This document shows positions 50,441 to 58,656 of a DNA stretch of 64,000 bases, in pieces. The stretch lies in the NCBI RefSeq assembly GCF_003259505.1, contig NZ_QLLK01000003.1:124001-188000 (forward strand), read 5' to 3'. The stretch is from Algoriphagus yeomjeoni (GTDB lineage: Bacteria > Bacteroidota > Bacteroidia > Cytophagales > Cyclobacteriaceae). Numbering within the stretch: position 1 is the stretch's first letter; each line of letters starts with the position of its first letter. The notes under the pieces are model-generated. The model was not told the origin of the DNA. It ran no database searches and worked only from the letters and a program-made list of their open reading frames with translations. Position numbers and translations under genes: made by a program.

Positions 50441-51444
50441 AACCCTGTGCCATCGTCATACTGAATTATAATGGGGAAGAAATGCTGAAGACATTTCTTC
50501 CTTCTGTTTGTATGCATAGTATTTATGACGTTTGGGTGATAGACAATGCAAGTGCTGATGGTTCAATTAATTTTTTAGATAAAAACTATCCTCAGGTTCT
50601 GCAAATCAAACTTGAGGAGAATTTTGGTTACGCTGGAGGATATAATGCTGGGTTGGCTGAAATCAATGGTCAATATGAATATTACATTCTATTAAACTCA
50701 GACGTGGAGGTTACCGCTGATTGGGATTTAGACCTGATCACTTGGATGCAAGCTCACTTAGATTATGCTGCTCTTCAGCCGAAAATTTTGTCGTGGAAAG
50801 ACAAAAACGTATTTGATTATGCTGGTGCAGGAGGCGGATTTTTGGATGCCTATGGGTACCCTTACTGCCGGGGTAGAATTTGGGAAACTATAGAAAAAGA
50901 CTCCGGGAAATATGATGACGTAAGTGAAGTGGATTGGGCTTCTGGTGCATGCATGGTAGTGAATGCATCAGTATTCCACGAATTGTCGGGATTTGATTCA
51001 AGTTTTTTTGCGCACATGGAGGAAATAGATCTTTGTTGGAGAATGCGCAGGTCAGGCTGGAAGGTTGGTTATTATGGGTCGGTAGAAGTCTTTCATTTGG
51101 GTGGTGCTACGCTAGATAGAGCAAGTCCCAAAAAATTATACTTGAACATAAGAAACAGTCTAAGTATGATTTATAAGAATGAAAGTTCATCAAGATTTTT
51201 CAAGATTTTTGTGGTCAAGTCTTTGTTAGAACATCTTGCTGCAATAAGTTACCTAAGCCAAGGCAAAAAAGAATTTTCAAAAGCTGTTCTAATTGCTTAC
51301 AAAGACTTTGGAGAAAGAAAGATTGAAATGAAGAAATTCCAACCCATAATGGATGGAAGAAAAGAAGTGGCTAGAAAGGGAAAGGTGAATTTGATCTTTT
51401 GGAACTGGAAAGTGTTAGGGAAAAAGACGTTTGATCAACTTTAA
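50437..51444 (+). CDS. Family 2 glycosyltransferase
   Basis: 335 residues. GT-A fold: AIVILNYNGEEMLKTFLPSV, the DxD-equivalent LLNSDVEV, then ASGACMVVNASVFHELSGFDSSFFAHMEEIDLCWRMRRSGWKV, which includes the typical acceptor-side EEIDLCWR motif, and FHLGGATLD. No membrane helices. It probably adds a sugar to a surface glycan; no neighbouring glycan locus shows which. Coupled to ybaB (ATGA overlap) and abutting the convergent PspC gene by 4 nt. Confidence 0.9.
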   Translation: MKPCAIVILNYNGEEMLKTFLPSVCMHSIYDVWVIDNASADGSINFLDKNYPQVLQIKLEENFGYAGGYNAGLAEINGQYEYYILLNSDVEVTADWDLDLITWMQAHLDYAALQPKILSWKDKNVFDYAGAGGGFLDAYGYPYCRGRIWETIEKDSGKYDDVSEVDWASGACMVVNASVFHELSGFDSSFFAHMEEIDLCWRMRRSGWKVGYYGSVEVFHLGGATLDRASPKKLYLNIRNSLSMIYKNESSSRFFKIFVVKSLLEHLAAISYLSQGKKEFSKAVLIAYKDFGERKIEMKKFQPIMDGRKEVARKGKVNLIFWNWKVLGKKTFDQL

Positions 51445-51659
51445 TCGAAAAGAACTGGGTTGTTCTTTTTCCTGAAGAACTTTCTGATTTTCATTGTCAT
51501 CGCCATGCTCACGTAAAGTATAACCGGTGAGCCCATCGTAACAAATGAGGCATAAATAAAGAATAAACGAATGCTGTCGATAGGAAAATTGAGTTTTTCG
51601 CCTAAGCGTGAACAAACCCCAAAGGCTCTTTCTTCGAAAAATATTTTCAACTTTTCCAT
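51441..51659 (-). CDS. PspC-domain membrane protein
   Basis: 72 residues. The PspC pattern is AFGVCSRLGEKLNFPIDSIRLFFIYASFV, followed by a membrane helix (MGSPVILYVSMAMTM) and a basic tail. The usual two-helix PspC is shortened to essentially one full helix. PspC-type proteins belong to envelope stress responses, but small copies like this one occur alone. Its 3' end overlaps the glycosyltransferase stop. Confidence 0.85.
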   Translation of the reverse strand: MEKLKIFFEERAFGVCSRLGEKLNFPIDSIRLFFIYASFVTMGSPVILYVSMAMTMKIRKFFRKKNNPVLFD

Positions 51660-51720
51660 GGTAATAGGTGGTTTCGTTAGGGTAAATTTAGAAAAAAGTT
51701 CGGTGAAATAATAAATAAGA

Positions 51721-53523
51721 ATGCTAGACCAATTGTTTAAGAAAAAGCCTGTTTTATTACTATTTATTTTGTTCCCTCTTCTTTGCGGGTCAATAATGAT
51801 GCCCGAAACCGACTTTTTGGAAGATTCTCAAGTGATTCCAGGTAAGCTGGAATTCATCAGAGATTCAGTAAGATTTGAGGTTACCGGTACCATTCCTATT
51901 GAATCTGTACTTAGTCCCAAAAACCCAAAAGTTAATATCCTCTTTAAATCCTCTGAAAATTCTTTGCTTTTTGAAGAGCTTGAGTTGACCAAAAATGTCT
52001 CTTACTATTCCTACAGTAAAGAGTTCGTCCTCGCCTATGAGCCTTGGATGGAAGGAGCTTTTTTGGAAGTTCAATTTTTTCAGGGGAAAAAGGCTCAGGA
52101 GGAACCCTATCAGAAGAAGGTTTTAGCTCGCGGAGTGATTACCACGCCATTGCTGGCGAAAGTAGGGAAGGTGAATTTTGATGAACCAATTCCGCAAGTA
52201 GGACTTTTTATTTCCACTGGAGTTATGGATACGGATCTTTCACGTTCGAAGGAATTTTTAATCAAGTTTGATGCTGGGTCTTCCAGTATCAAAATGAACA
52301 GTGCAAATGCTCAAGTTATTGCAGATTTGAAAAATTTTTTAACGGAAAACTCTTCAGTCTTATCTTTTAAAATTACTGGTGTACAGTCTCCTGAAAATGC
52401 AGAAGGGAGTAGCAGCAAGCTTGGAATGGATAGGGCAGAGGCAGTAAATAAGCTGCTCAAAGAATCTAATATTACAATAAGAGATAGCCTAATAGAAGTG
52501 ACTTCTAGATGGAATGATTGGTTTGATTTCAGGTTGTTATTGAGGGAATATGAAAAGATTTCCACTCAGCGCAAGGATCAATTTTATGCGGTATTGTTGG
52601 ATGAAGCAGATTATCAAACTCAAGCTCAAGGATTAAGAAAGATCACAGGTTTCAACCAAGTGGCAGGTGATTTATTTCCAAGTCTTAGGGCAGCAAAAAT
52701 TGAAGTAGTTGCAAAACCTCTTCCAGGACTTAACCAAGCTCAATCTTTGGTACTTCAAAAAGCTTTGGAACAAAGTACTGCGAGCTCAGAGCTTGATATG
52801 GCTGATTGGGCGATCGCTGGAGAAACCACACCTAGGTTAGAGGATAAAGCTAAAATCTACAGTAAGATGACTGAGCTGTTTCGCTCTGTGATACCTTATA
52901 ATAATTTAGCTGTAGTCAAGATGCGTTTAGCGCAGCGTACACTTGACCAGGAGACGAAGGATTTACTTTGGAAAGAAGCGAATGACCTGCTTTATCAAGC
53001 TGCTAAAATTGATACGAATCCATATGTGCTGCATAATCAAGGACAGATCATGGTGCTGCAAGGCAAGACATGGGAGGCATACAAGAAACTTTCTGATGCT
53101 TCTGTTCTTACACGGAATGAGGATTTCCTCAAGTATAATGAAAGTTTGAGGGGTGCATTAGATATTTTGAGAGGTGATTATAAGTTGGCGACGCTACGTT
53201 TTGATTACGATTACACTGAGCCAAAGGAATTTTTCAATAAAGGCTTAGCCTATTACTTGTCCAAGGATTTTAGCAACGCAAGTTTGTCTTTCGAAGAGTC
53301 CGTTATGGCAGGTCGTAATTATGGTTATGGCTTTTATGGATTGGCATTGATCGCAGCACAAAGTGGTCAGGCAGAAGTCGCTTTATTGCAATTGGATAGA
53401 GCTATTCATGCAAGTGAATTGCTTTATCAAAAAGCATTGGTTGATCCGATTTTTGAGGAATTACGATCCTCTGAGGAGTTTTTCCAGATTTTCAGGCCTG
53501 CTACAAGTGAGAAGGAGGATTGA
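51721..53523 (+). CDS. OmpA-like plus tetratricopeptide repeat protein
   Basis: 600 residues. An N-terminal hydrophobic segment (VLLLFILFPLLCGSI) acts as a signal peptide; SPII is possible but the lipobox is poor. Residues about 45-175 are beta-rich; about 180-265 resemble an OmpA-type peptidoglycan-binding module (FDAGSSSIKMNSANAQVIADLKNF to GMDRAEAVNKLLKE). From about 390 the helical repeats are TPR-like (AKIDTNPYVLHNQGQIMVLQGKTWEAYK, FFNKGLAYYLSKDFSNASLSFEE). It is probably a periplasmic scaffold. Convergent with the creatininase gene. Confidence 0.75.
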   Translation: MLDQLFKKKPVLLLFILFPLLCGSIMMPETDFLEDSQVIPGKLEFIRDSVRFEVTGTIPIESVLSPKNPKVNILFKSSENSLLFEELELTKNVSYYSYSKEFVLAYEPWMEGAFLEVQFFQGKKAQEEPYQKKVLARGVITTPLLAKVGKVNFDEPIPQVGLFISTGVMDTDLSRSKEFLIKFDAGSSSIKMNSANAQVIADLKNFLTENSSVLSFKITGVQSPENAEGSSSKLGMDRAEAVNKLLKESNITIRDSLIEVTSRWNDWFDFRLLLREYEKISTQRKDQFYAVLLDEADYQTQAQGLRKITGFNQVAGDLFPSLRAAKIEVVAKPLPGLNQAQSLVLQKALEQSTASSELDMADWAIAGETTPRLEDKAKIYSKMTELFRSVIPYNNLAVVKMRLAQRTLDQETKDLLWKEANDLLYQAAKIDTNPYVLHNQGQIMVLQGKTWEAYKKLSDASVLTRNEDFLKYNESLRGALDILRGDYKLATLRFDYDYTEPKEFFNKGLAYYLSKDFSNASLSFEESVMAGRNYGYGFYGLALIAAQSGQAEVALLQLDRAIHASELLYQKALVDPIFEELRSSEEFFQIFRPATSEKED

Positions 53524-53537
53524 CTTCTTCGAGAATA

Positions 53538-54299
53538 TTATTTGTATAAACTCCCTGCTTTCGCTTCGCAAATATCCAGCATTAACTGGGCTACTTTATC
53601 GGTCACGTCTTCAAAATACTTCTTGCCCTTTTCAGGAGATGATTTTTTGGGATTGCCGATTCCTGTATCTTCAGTCACCTCAGACCATTTTCGCTCAGCC
53701 CACGCCCATTTTTCCTGAAGACCTTTAATAGTGGATTTTTTCTCAGCTCCATCTCCAGCTTGTTCCAGTGGCAAAACCAACTCGGGATGTAGATGCATAA
53801 TGATGGATGTTTCCATTTCATCCGCGTGATCCCCAGCTTCTTCAAAATACATTGTTTTGTCCAGCGCCTGAAACCAGTTGCAAGTGAATAGCATCATCTC
53901 GGGAAACTGTAGCCCAAGCTCACGTAGCATCGTTTTAAAGTCATTTCCTCCATGACTATTTACGATCAAAAGTTTCTTCGTTCCTTGCCTATCCAAACCT
54001 GTAATGATGTCTTTCAGAATCAATAATTGGGTACTGGGATTCAGATTGATATCCAAATAAATATCTGACTGTCCTGTATTCACACCAAAAGGAATTGTTG
54101 GCATTATTGTCACATTAGCTCCTTTTTCCCAAGCTTTTCTGCCTGATTCTCTAGCCACTGCATCCGCCTCATAGACATCGGTGCCGTAAGGCAGGTGATA
54201 GTTGTGCGCTTCTGTCGCTCCCCATGGCAATACAGCTAGTTCAAAGCGATGATCTTTCAGCGTTTTCCAGTTGGATTCTGCAAGTAGGTATGAGTTCAT
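53538..54299 (-). CDS. Creatininase family amidohydrolase
   Basis: 253 residues. The metal-site cluster LPWGATEAHNYHLPYGTDVYEA contains E30, H32 and D41, and INSHGGND and HADEMETS supply the further His and Glu ligands. This family includes creatinine amidohydrolase and MftE, and enzymes that act on formamidopyrimidine-type substrates in riboflavin synthesis, so the substrate is open. Divergent from the Tat-exported glycosylasparaginase by 85 bp. Confidence 0.9.
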   Translation of the reverse strand: MNSYLLAESNWKTLKDHRFELAVLPWGATEAHNYHLPYGTDVYEADAVARESGRKAWEKGANVTIMPTIPFGVNTGQSDIYLDINLNPSTQLLILKDIITGLDRQGTKKLLIVNSHGGNDFKTMLRELGLQFPEMMLFTCNWFQALDKTMYFEEAGDHADEMETSIIMHLHPELVLPLEQAGDGAEKKSTIKGLQEKWAWAERKWSEVTEDTGIGNPKKSSPEKGKKYFEDVTDKVAQLMLDICEAKAGSLYK

Positions 54300-54384
54300 A
54301 GATTGATTTCAAATGAAATTAAGGATGGTTAACCTATTTAGCTTCAATTTTAATAATTTGAGGCCTGATTCTAAATTAACTCGA

Positions 54385-55374
54385 ATGTCACAAAGAAGAA
54401 AATTTATCAAGCAATCCCTACTGGGCTCTGCCTTATTTATACCAGGTGTATCTACCATCGCAGAAGCAAAATCACCTGCACTTTTCAAGGGGGAAAAACC
54501 GCTGATCCTATCCACCTGGAATCATGGCCTACCTGCGAATGCTGCAGCGGTGGAAAAGCTAAAGTCTGGGGGAAGTATCATCGATGCTGTGGAGACTGGT
54601 GTAAAGGATACAGAATTGGATCTGAGTAATCTTTCAGTAGGTCTACAAGGGCTACCAGATCGGGAGGGAATTACTACGCTAGATGCTTCTATCATGTCAG
54701 GAGATGGGGCTTGTGGAGCAGTGGCTTTTGTAAGGCAGGTGAAGCATCCCATTTCTTTGGCTAGAGTAGTGATGGAAAAAACTCCTCATGTGATGATTGT
54801 AGGTGAAGGAGCCAGGCAATTGGCAATAGCTGAAGGATTTCCCATAGAAAAAGAGGAGCTGAGCCCAGGTGCAAAAAAAGCATATTTGAAATGGAAAGAA
54901 ACTAGCCAATACAAACCAGTGATTAATATAGAAAATCACGATACGATCGGAATGATCGGTATGGATGCGAAAGGAAATATGGCTGGAAGCTGTACGACCA
55001 GTGGACTTTCCTACAAAATGCATGGTAGAGTGGGCGACAGTCCAATTATTGGCGCTGGTTTATTTGTGGACAATGAAGTCGGCGCAGCCACGGCAACAGG
55101 ACTTGGTGAATCAATCATTCGAATTTGCGGGAGTTTCCTAATCGTAGAATTAATGCGTCAGGGTAGAACTCCTCAGGAAGCTTGTGAAGAAGCAGTTAAG
55201 CGTTTGATAGCCAAAAACAGCAAAGACATTAAAGATATTCAGGCAGGTTTTCTTGCTATGAACAAAGATGGAGAAGTCGGTGCTTATGCCGTTCACCCAG
55301 GTTTCAACTTTGCGCAAGCGACGCTACAAAATAATGTAATGATTGACTCAGGCTCTCATTTCAAAAAAGGATGA
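54385..55374 (+). CDS. Glycosylasparaginase (N4-(beta-N-acetylglucosaminyl)-L-asparaginase), Tat-exported
   Basis: 329 residues from ATG 54385. It begins with a twin-arginine signal (MSQRRKFIKQSLLGSALF); the in-frame ATG at 54313 would put 24 extra residues before it. The Ntn-hydrolase autoprocessing site is NHDTIGMIGMD, with the nucleophile Thr187 preceded by D186; the upstream half gives the alpha and the downstream half the beta subunit. GDGACGAVAFV and TSGLSYKMHGRVGDSPIIGAGLFVDNE match the family. It removes GlcNAc from Asn-linked glycans, suggesting use of N-glycoproteins. The cutC gene overlaps the stop by 4 nt. Confidence 0.92.
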   Translation: MSQRRKFIKQSLLGSALFIPGVSTIAEAKSPALFKGEKPLILSTWNHGLPANAAAVEKLKSGGSIIDAVETGVKDTELDLSNLSVGLQGLPDREGITTLDASIMSGDGACGAVAFVRQVKHPISLARVVMEKTPHVMIVGEGARQLAIAEGFPIEKEELSPGAKKAYLKWKETSQYKPVINIENHDTIGMIGMDAKGNMAGSCTTSGLSYKMHGRVGDSPIIGAGLFVDNEVGAATATGLGESIIRICGSFLIVELMRQGRTPQEACEEAVKRLIAKNSKDIKDIQAGFLAMNKDGEVGAYAVHPGFNFAQATLQNNVMIDSGSHFKKG

Positions 55375-56114
55375 GTAAAATAACCTTAGAATCCCCAGTT
55401 TTCAATGTAGAGGCTGCTTTAGATGCAGTTCAATTTGGCGTGGATAGATTGGAGCTTTGTGCCAATTTTCCAGAGGGAGGAGAGACGCCAAGTGCTGGAA
55501 TGCTCAAGTTCCTGAAGACTGAGATCGATATTCCGGTTTTTGTGATGATCAGGCCAAGAGGAGGTGATTTTCATTATTCTCAGAAGGAGTTGATGGTGAT
55601 GAAGCGGGATATCGAGTTGCTAGGTGAGCAAGGAGCGGATGGTTTTGTGTTTGGAGTACTAGATAAGCAGGGGTTTGTGGATTCGGATTCTTGCCAATCA
55701 CTTTTAAGGGCAGCTTCTGGAAAACCCTGCACTTTTCATCGTGCGTTTGATGCTTCAGCGGATTACTTTGATTCTTTGGAGAAAATCATTTCATGTGGAT
55801 TTAACCGTATTTTAACTTCAGGTGGGCAAAGCTCTGTAACCGAGGGTTTAGAAACACTCAAGCAGTTGTTGGTAAAAGCACAAGATAGAATTAGCATCAT
55901 GCCGGGCGGAGGAACCAAACCTCAGCATGTTATAGAACTGAAAAAAACTGGGTTTTTGCGAGAAATCCATGCGTCATGCAAAACCTGGAAAGCTTCATCG
56001 AATCAGTTTGTCAACCCGAATGTGTTATTTTCTGATGATCCAAAATCATTTACTCACCATCTTAGAATCGATCAAGAAGTAGTGAATGAGTTTTTGAATG
56101 TACTAGCAGAATAA
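55371..56114 (+). CDS. cutC: CutC family protein
   Basis: 247 residues. TIM barrel with the CutC signature VDRLELCANFPEGGETPS near the start, FVMIRPRGGDFHYS, PCTFHRAFDA, ILTSGGQSS and IMPGGGTKPQHV. Named for copper homeostasis in E. coli, but direct copper binding is not well established. It overlaps the glycosylasparaginase stop, so the two are translated together; the reason for the pairing is unclear. Confidence 0.94.
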   Translation: MSKITLESPVFNVEAALDAVQFGVDRLELCANFPEGGETPSAGMLKFLKTEIDIPVFVMIRPRGGDFHYSQKELMVMKRDIELLGEQGADGFVFGVLDKQGFVDSDSCQSLLRAASGKPCTFHRAFDASADYFDSLEKIISCGFNRILTSGGQSSVTEGLETLKQLLVKAQDRISIMPGGGTKPQHVIELKKTGFLREIHASCKTWKASSNQFVNPNVLFSDDPKSFTHHLRIDQEVVNEFLNVLAE

Positions 56115-56316
56115 GAGTAATTGTTTAGCTTTTTAATTAATGGGGAATAGAGTTGCTATGATTTAGTGACTCTATTCTCATTTAGGGTAGAAGTGTTAAT
56201 TTTGAAAAGTCTTTTTATTTAGAAATAAAGTACTGATTTATTATATTTTTTGAATTATAATTTTTACTTGTAGTGTATTATCGGTAATTTATTCTTTCAT
56301 CCTTAATTTTTAAGCT

Positions 56317-56778
56317 ATGGTAAAAAGTTTTCAGGGGGTTAGAATGGCTGAGCCTAAAAAAGCCCCAATTCCGCAAATTCTTGTCAAAGAGTGCATGAGT
56401 ACTAAGTTGATTACTTTCAAACCTGATGATACTATTGATCAGGTGATGGAGGTGCTCACCAAGCGAAAAATATCTGGAGCGCCGGTTATTGATGCATCTG
56501 GGGCTCTAGTAGGAATCATTTCGGAGGTAGATTGTCTCAAAGAGATCATAAAAGGGAAATACACGAACACGCCAAAATTCCCTGCAAAAGTAAGTGAGCA
56601 TATGTCTGTAGATGTGATGACGCTTTCGCCAGACTTATCGATTTTTGATGCTGCTTCGAAATTTTTGGAACATGGGTATCGACGTTTTCCAGTTATGAAA
56701 GATGGCCAGCTATTGGGACAAATCAGTCTCAGCGATGTGATCCGTACCTTTCCTACCCTGAAACAGACTACCTGGTAA
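56317..56778 (+). CDS. CBS domain pair protein
   Basis: 153 residues, two CBS domains (about 24-80 and 89-147): VKECMSTKLITFKPDDTIDQVMEVLTKRKISGAPVIDASGALVGIISEVDCL and VSEHMSVDVMTLSPDLSIFDAASKFLEHGYRRFPVMKDGQLLGQISLSDVI. Stand-alone CBS pairs bind adenine nucleotides and regulate partner proteins. The start may be the ATG at 56344 (MAEPKKAP) rather than 56317. A/T-rich 202-bp leader upstream with no clear promoter. Confidence 0.9.
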   Translation: MVKSFQGVRMAEPKKAPIPQILVKECMSTKLITFKPDDTIDQVMEVLTKRKISGAPVIDASGALVGIISEVDCLKEIIKGKYTNTPKFPAKVSEHMSVDVMTLSPDLSIFDAASKFLEHGYRRFPVMKDGQLLGQISLSDVIRTFPTLKQTTW

Positions 56779-56800
56779 AATAGTATATTGGTTAAAGTGT

Positions 56801-56847
56801 AAATGCCCCCAAAAGTCTCAAAACTTGAGGGGGCATTTTTTTGGTTT
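56801..56847 (+). terminator. Terminator of the CBS gene
   Basis: Stem TGCCCCC/GGGGGCA (56804-56810 with 56828-56834), inner AAGT/ACTT pairs, then a run of seven T. 22 bp after the stop. Confidence 0.93.
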
Positions 56848-56849
56848 GT

Positions 56850-56926
56850 TAACCGCAGAGTTCGCAAAGGTTAACACAGAGAACGCAGCTTTAAAAGTTA
56901 TGATAATTGTCTGCCTGAGCGAAGTC
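56850..56926 (+). repeat. Dispersed intergenic repeat, copy 5, with CTGAGCGAAGTC tail
   Basis: TAACCGCAGAG...GCAAAGG...TTAACACAGAGAACGCAG (56850-56888), then CTGAGCGAAGTC at 56915-56926. Same block order as at 36911-36969. The 331-bp spacer (56779-57109) also holds a terminator and an inverted copy of the GTTTTCAGTCGCAGT repeat at 57073-57090; no gene is seen in it. Confidence 0.6.
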
Positions 56927-57109
56927 TAATCCTCATTTGGAGCTTATTTGTTAGTCAAGAGATTTTCAGATTTGATTCAAAATTGCTTTGGTTTTCAATA
57001 TACAAGTACAACCCTTTCGATTTTCCACCAGGACGGTCAAGCAGCTCAGGATGAAAATGCTGATTACTGATCTCTGCGACTGAAAAACTGGACACTCTTC
57101 AATTCATAC

Positions 57110-58282
57110 TCATTTCGAACCCTCAATAGCTCTTTCCATATCCTGAATAATGTCTTCATAATGCTCTAAACCTACCGAAAGTCTCACCAATCCGTCTGAT
57201 ATCCCTACCTGAGCTCTTTCTTCTACTGATAATTTGCTGTGCGTAGTCGATGCAGGATGCGTAATGATGCTACGACTATCTCCCAGATTTGCAGTGATAG
57301 AAATCATCTGAAGCTTATCAATAAAGCGTTGTGCACGTTGAACGCCTCCTTTTAAATCCAATGTGATTACGCCGCCGCCTTGACTCATTTGTTTCTTGGC
57401 GATTTCGTACTGAGGGTGAGATTTCAGGAAAGGGTATTTTACTCCAAGTAATTCAGAATTTCCTTCAAAGTATTCCGCTACTTTCAAAGCATTGCTGCAA
57501 TGTCTATCCATTCTTAGACCAAGAGTTTCCATGCTTTTTGCAAGAATCCAAGCATTGAATGGAGATATGGAAGGGCCAGTATGTCTAGCGAAAAAGTGCA
57601 CTTCTTTCATCAGATCGGCTTTTCCTAAGATCAGCCCTCCTAGAACTCTTCCCTGACCATCAATGTATTTGGTAGCGCTGTGAGTCACGATATGAGCTCC
57701 CCATTTTGCTGGCTGTTGAAGGTAGGGAGAAGCAAAGCAGTTGTCCACCACCAAAATCAAATTATGCGCTGCCGCAAATTTTCCAGCCCATTCAAGGTCA
57801 ATAATTTCCAGTCCCGGATTGGAGGGAGTCTCTATGAACAGCATTTTGGTGTTTGGCAGCACTAACTTTTCCCAATTCAAATAATCAGAAATATCACCGT
57901 AAGTCGAAGTAATTCCCCATTTAGGAAATACTCGTGTCAACAGTTGGTGTGTTGATCCAAAAAGTGATCGGGCAGCTAGCACATGATCTCCTTGCTGAAG
58001 CAGTGCAGCGATACTTCCAAACATCGCTGCCATGCCAGAAGCTGTCGCAAAACCATCCTCCGTTCCTTCTGCTGCACAGACTTTTTCTATTAAGTCACTG
58101 GCGTTCGGGTTGGCGTATCGGGAATAGATATTACCTTCAATTTCATCTGCGAAAGTTGCTCTGGCTTCTTCAGCAGAATCAAATGTAAAGCTTGAAGTAA
58201 GGTAAATAGGAGCAGAGTGCTCTCTCTGGCTGGATTTGGAAGGGGAGATCCGTACAGAATTAGTTTCGAAGTGCTTACTCAT
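57110..58282 (-). CDS. metZ: O-succinylhomoserine sulfhydrylase
   Basis: 390 residues, PLP enzyme of the Cys/Met metabolism family. The PLP lysine is K205 (HSATKYIDGQGR); SGMAAMFGSIAALLQQGDHVLAA, ETPSNPGLEIIDLE and the C-terminal TTHSKLSVEERAQVGISDGLVRLSVGLEHYED are typical. It joins O-succinylhomoserine and sulfide to homocysteine in direct sulfhydrylation. The close relatives cystathionine gamma-synthase and O-acetylhomoserine sulfhydrylase cannot be excluded by eye. The leader carries a SAM riboswitch, which supports a methionine role. Confidence 0.9.
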   Translation of the reverse strand: MSKHFETNSVRISPSKSSQREHSAPIYLTSSFTFDSAEEARATFADEIEGNIYSRYANPNASDLIEKVCAAEGTEDGFATASGMAAMFGSIAALLQQGDHVLAARSLFGSTHQLLTRVFPKWGITSTYGDISDYLNWEKLVLPNTKMLFIETPSNPGLEIIDLEWAGKFAAAHNLILVVDNCFASPYLQQPAKWGAHIVTHSATKYIDGQGRVLGGLILGKADLMKEVHFFARHTGPSISPFNAWILAKSMETLGLRMDRHCSNALKVAEYFEGNSELLGVKYPFLKSHPQYEIAKKQMSQGGGVITLDLKGGVQRAQRFIDKLQMISITANLGDSRSIITHPASTTHSKLSVEERAQVGISDGLVRLSVGLEHYEDIIQDMERAIEGSK

Positions 58283-58384
58283 TATTGATCAGTTTATATT
58301 TTGACATGACTAATCAAGCAGATTTGAGAAAATCAAACCCGGAGGCGGTTAAAGAACTAAAAGGGATTATTTGTGAAGTAAGCC

Positions 58385-58488
58385 AATCTATAGTTCCCGC
58401 GAAGGGTAGGATTTGGCACCGTTCTCCGTTTCGGGATGGTTGCCAGAGGGTCTTTGAGCCTAATCTCTCGCCTCTTCTTTATAAATCA
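58385..58488 (-). ncRNA. SAM-I (S-box) riboswitch ahead of metZ
   Basis: On the minus strand, about 100 nt upstream of the metZ start. P1 pairs ATTTATA (58486-58480) with TATAGAT (58392-58386). In order come AGAGGCGAGAGATTAGGC, CTCAAAGACC, the conserved GGCAACC (58444-58438), and GGTGCCAAATCC (58420-58409), matching the S-box consensus GGCAACC and GGTGCTAAATCC. S-boxes bind SAM and shut off sulfur amino-acid genes. The expression platform is not clear: no strong terminator was seen between 58384 and 58282, so a translational switch is possible. Confidence 0.9.
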
Positions 58489-58504
58489 GTTGCCTGAAGT
58501 GATG

Positions 58505-58536
58505 CAAAGAAAGAACGGGATTCGGGGAATTCCAAA
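58505..58536 (-). promoter_or_regulatory. Promoter of the SAM riboswitch-metZ transcript
   Basis: Minus strand: -33 TTTG (58536-58533), 20-nt spacer, and -7 TTTCTTTG (58512-58505), one mismatch from TAnnTTTG. It sits just before the riboswitch 5' end, which supports both calls. Confidence 0.55.
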
Positions 58537-58569
58537 TCTTATTTCATCTGTTTAATAATTGTTTTTAAT

Positions 58570-58590
58570 GGTCAGATGGAATCTCGCATT
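58570..58590 (-). repeat. 21-nt dispersed repeat, copy 2
   Basis: Matches 40432-40452 at 20 of 21 positions (GGTCAGATGG...TCGCATT here). Upstream of the metZ promoter in the 374-bp spacer 58283-58656. Confidence 0.45.
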
Positions 58591-58656
58591 CTAAATAATG
58601 AGTTCATTGTATGAAAGTTGCATCATACCTATCTATCTAGGGCAGGCTCGATTTCA

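Noticed and set aside
58285..58497. 70-residue plus-strand frame between metZ and pth
   Set aside because: It is antisense to the SAM riboswitch and promoter; the predicted protein has no recognisable motif and its codons follow the conserved RNA elements.
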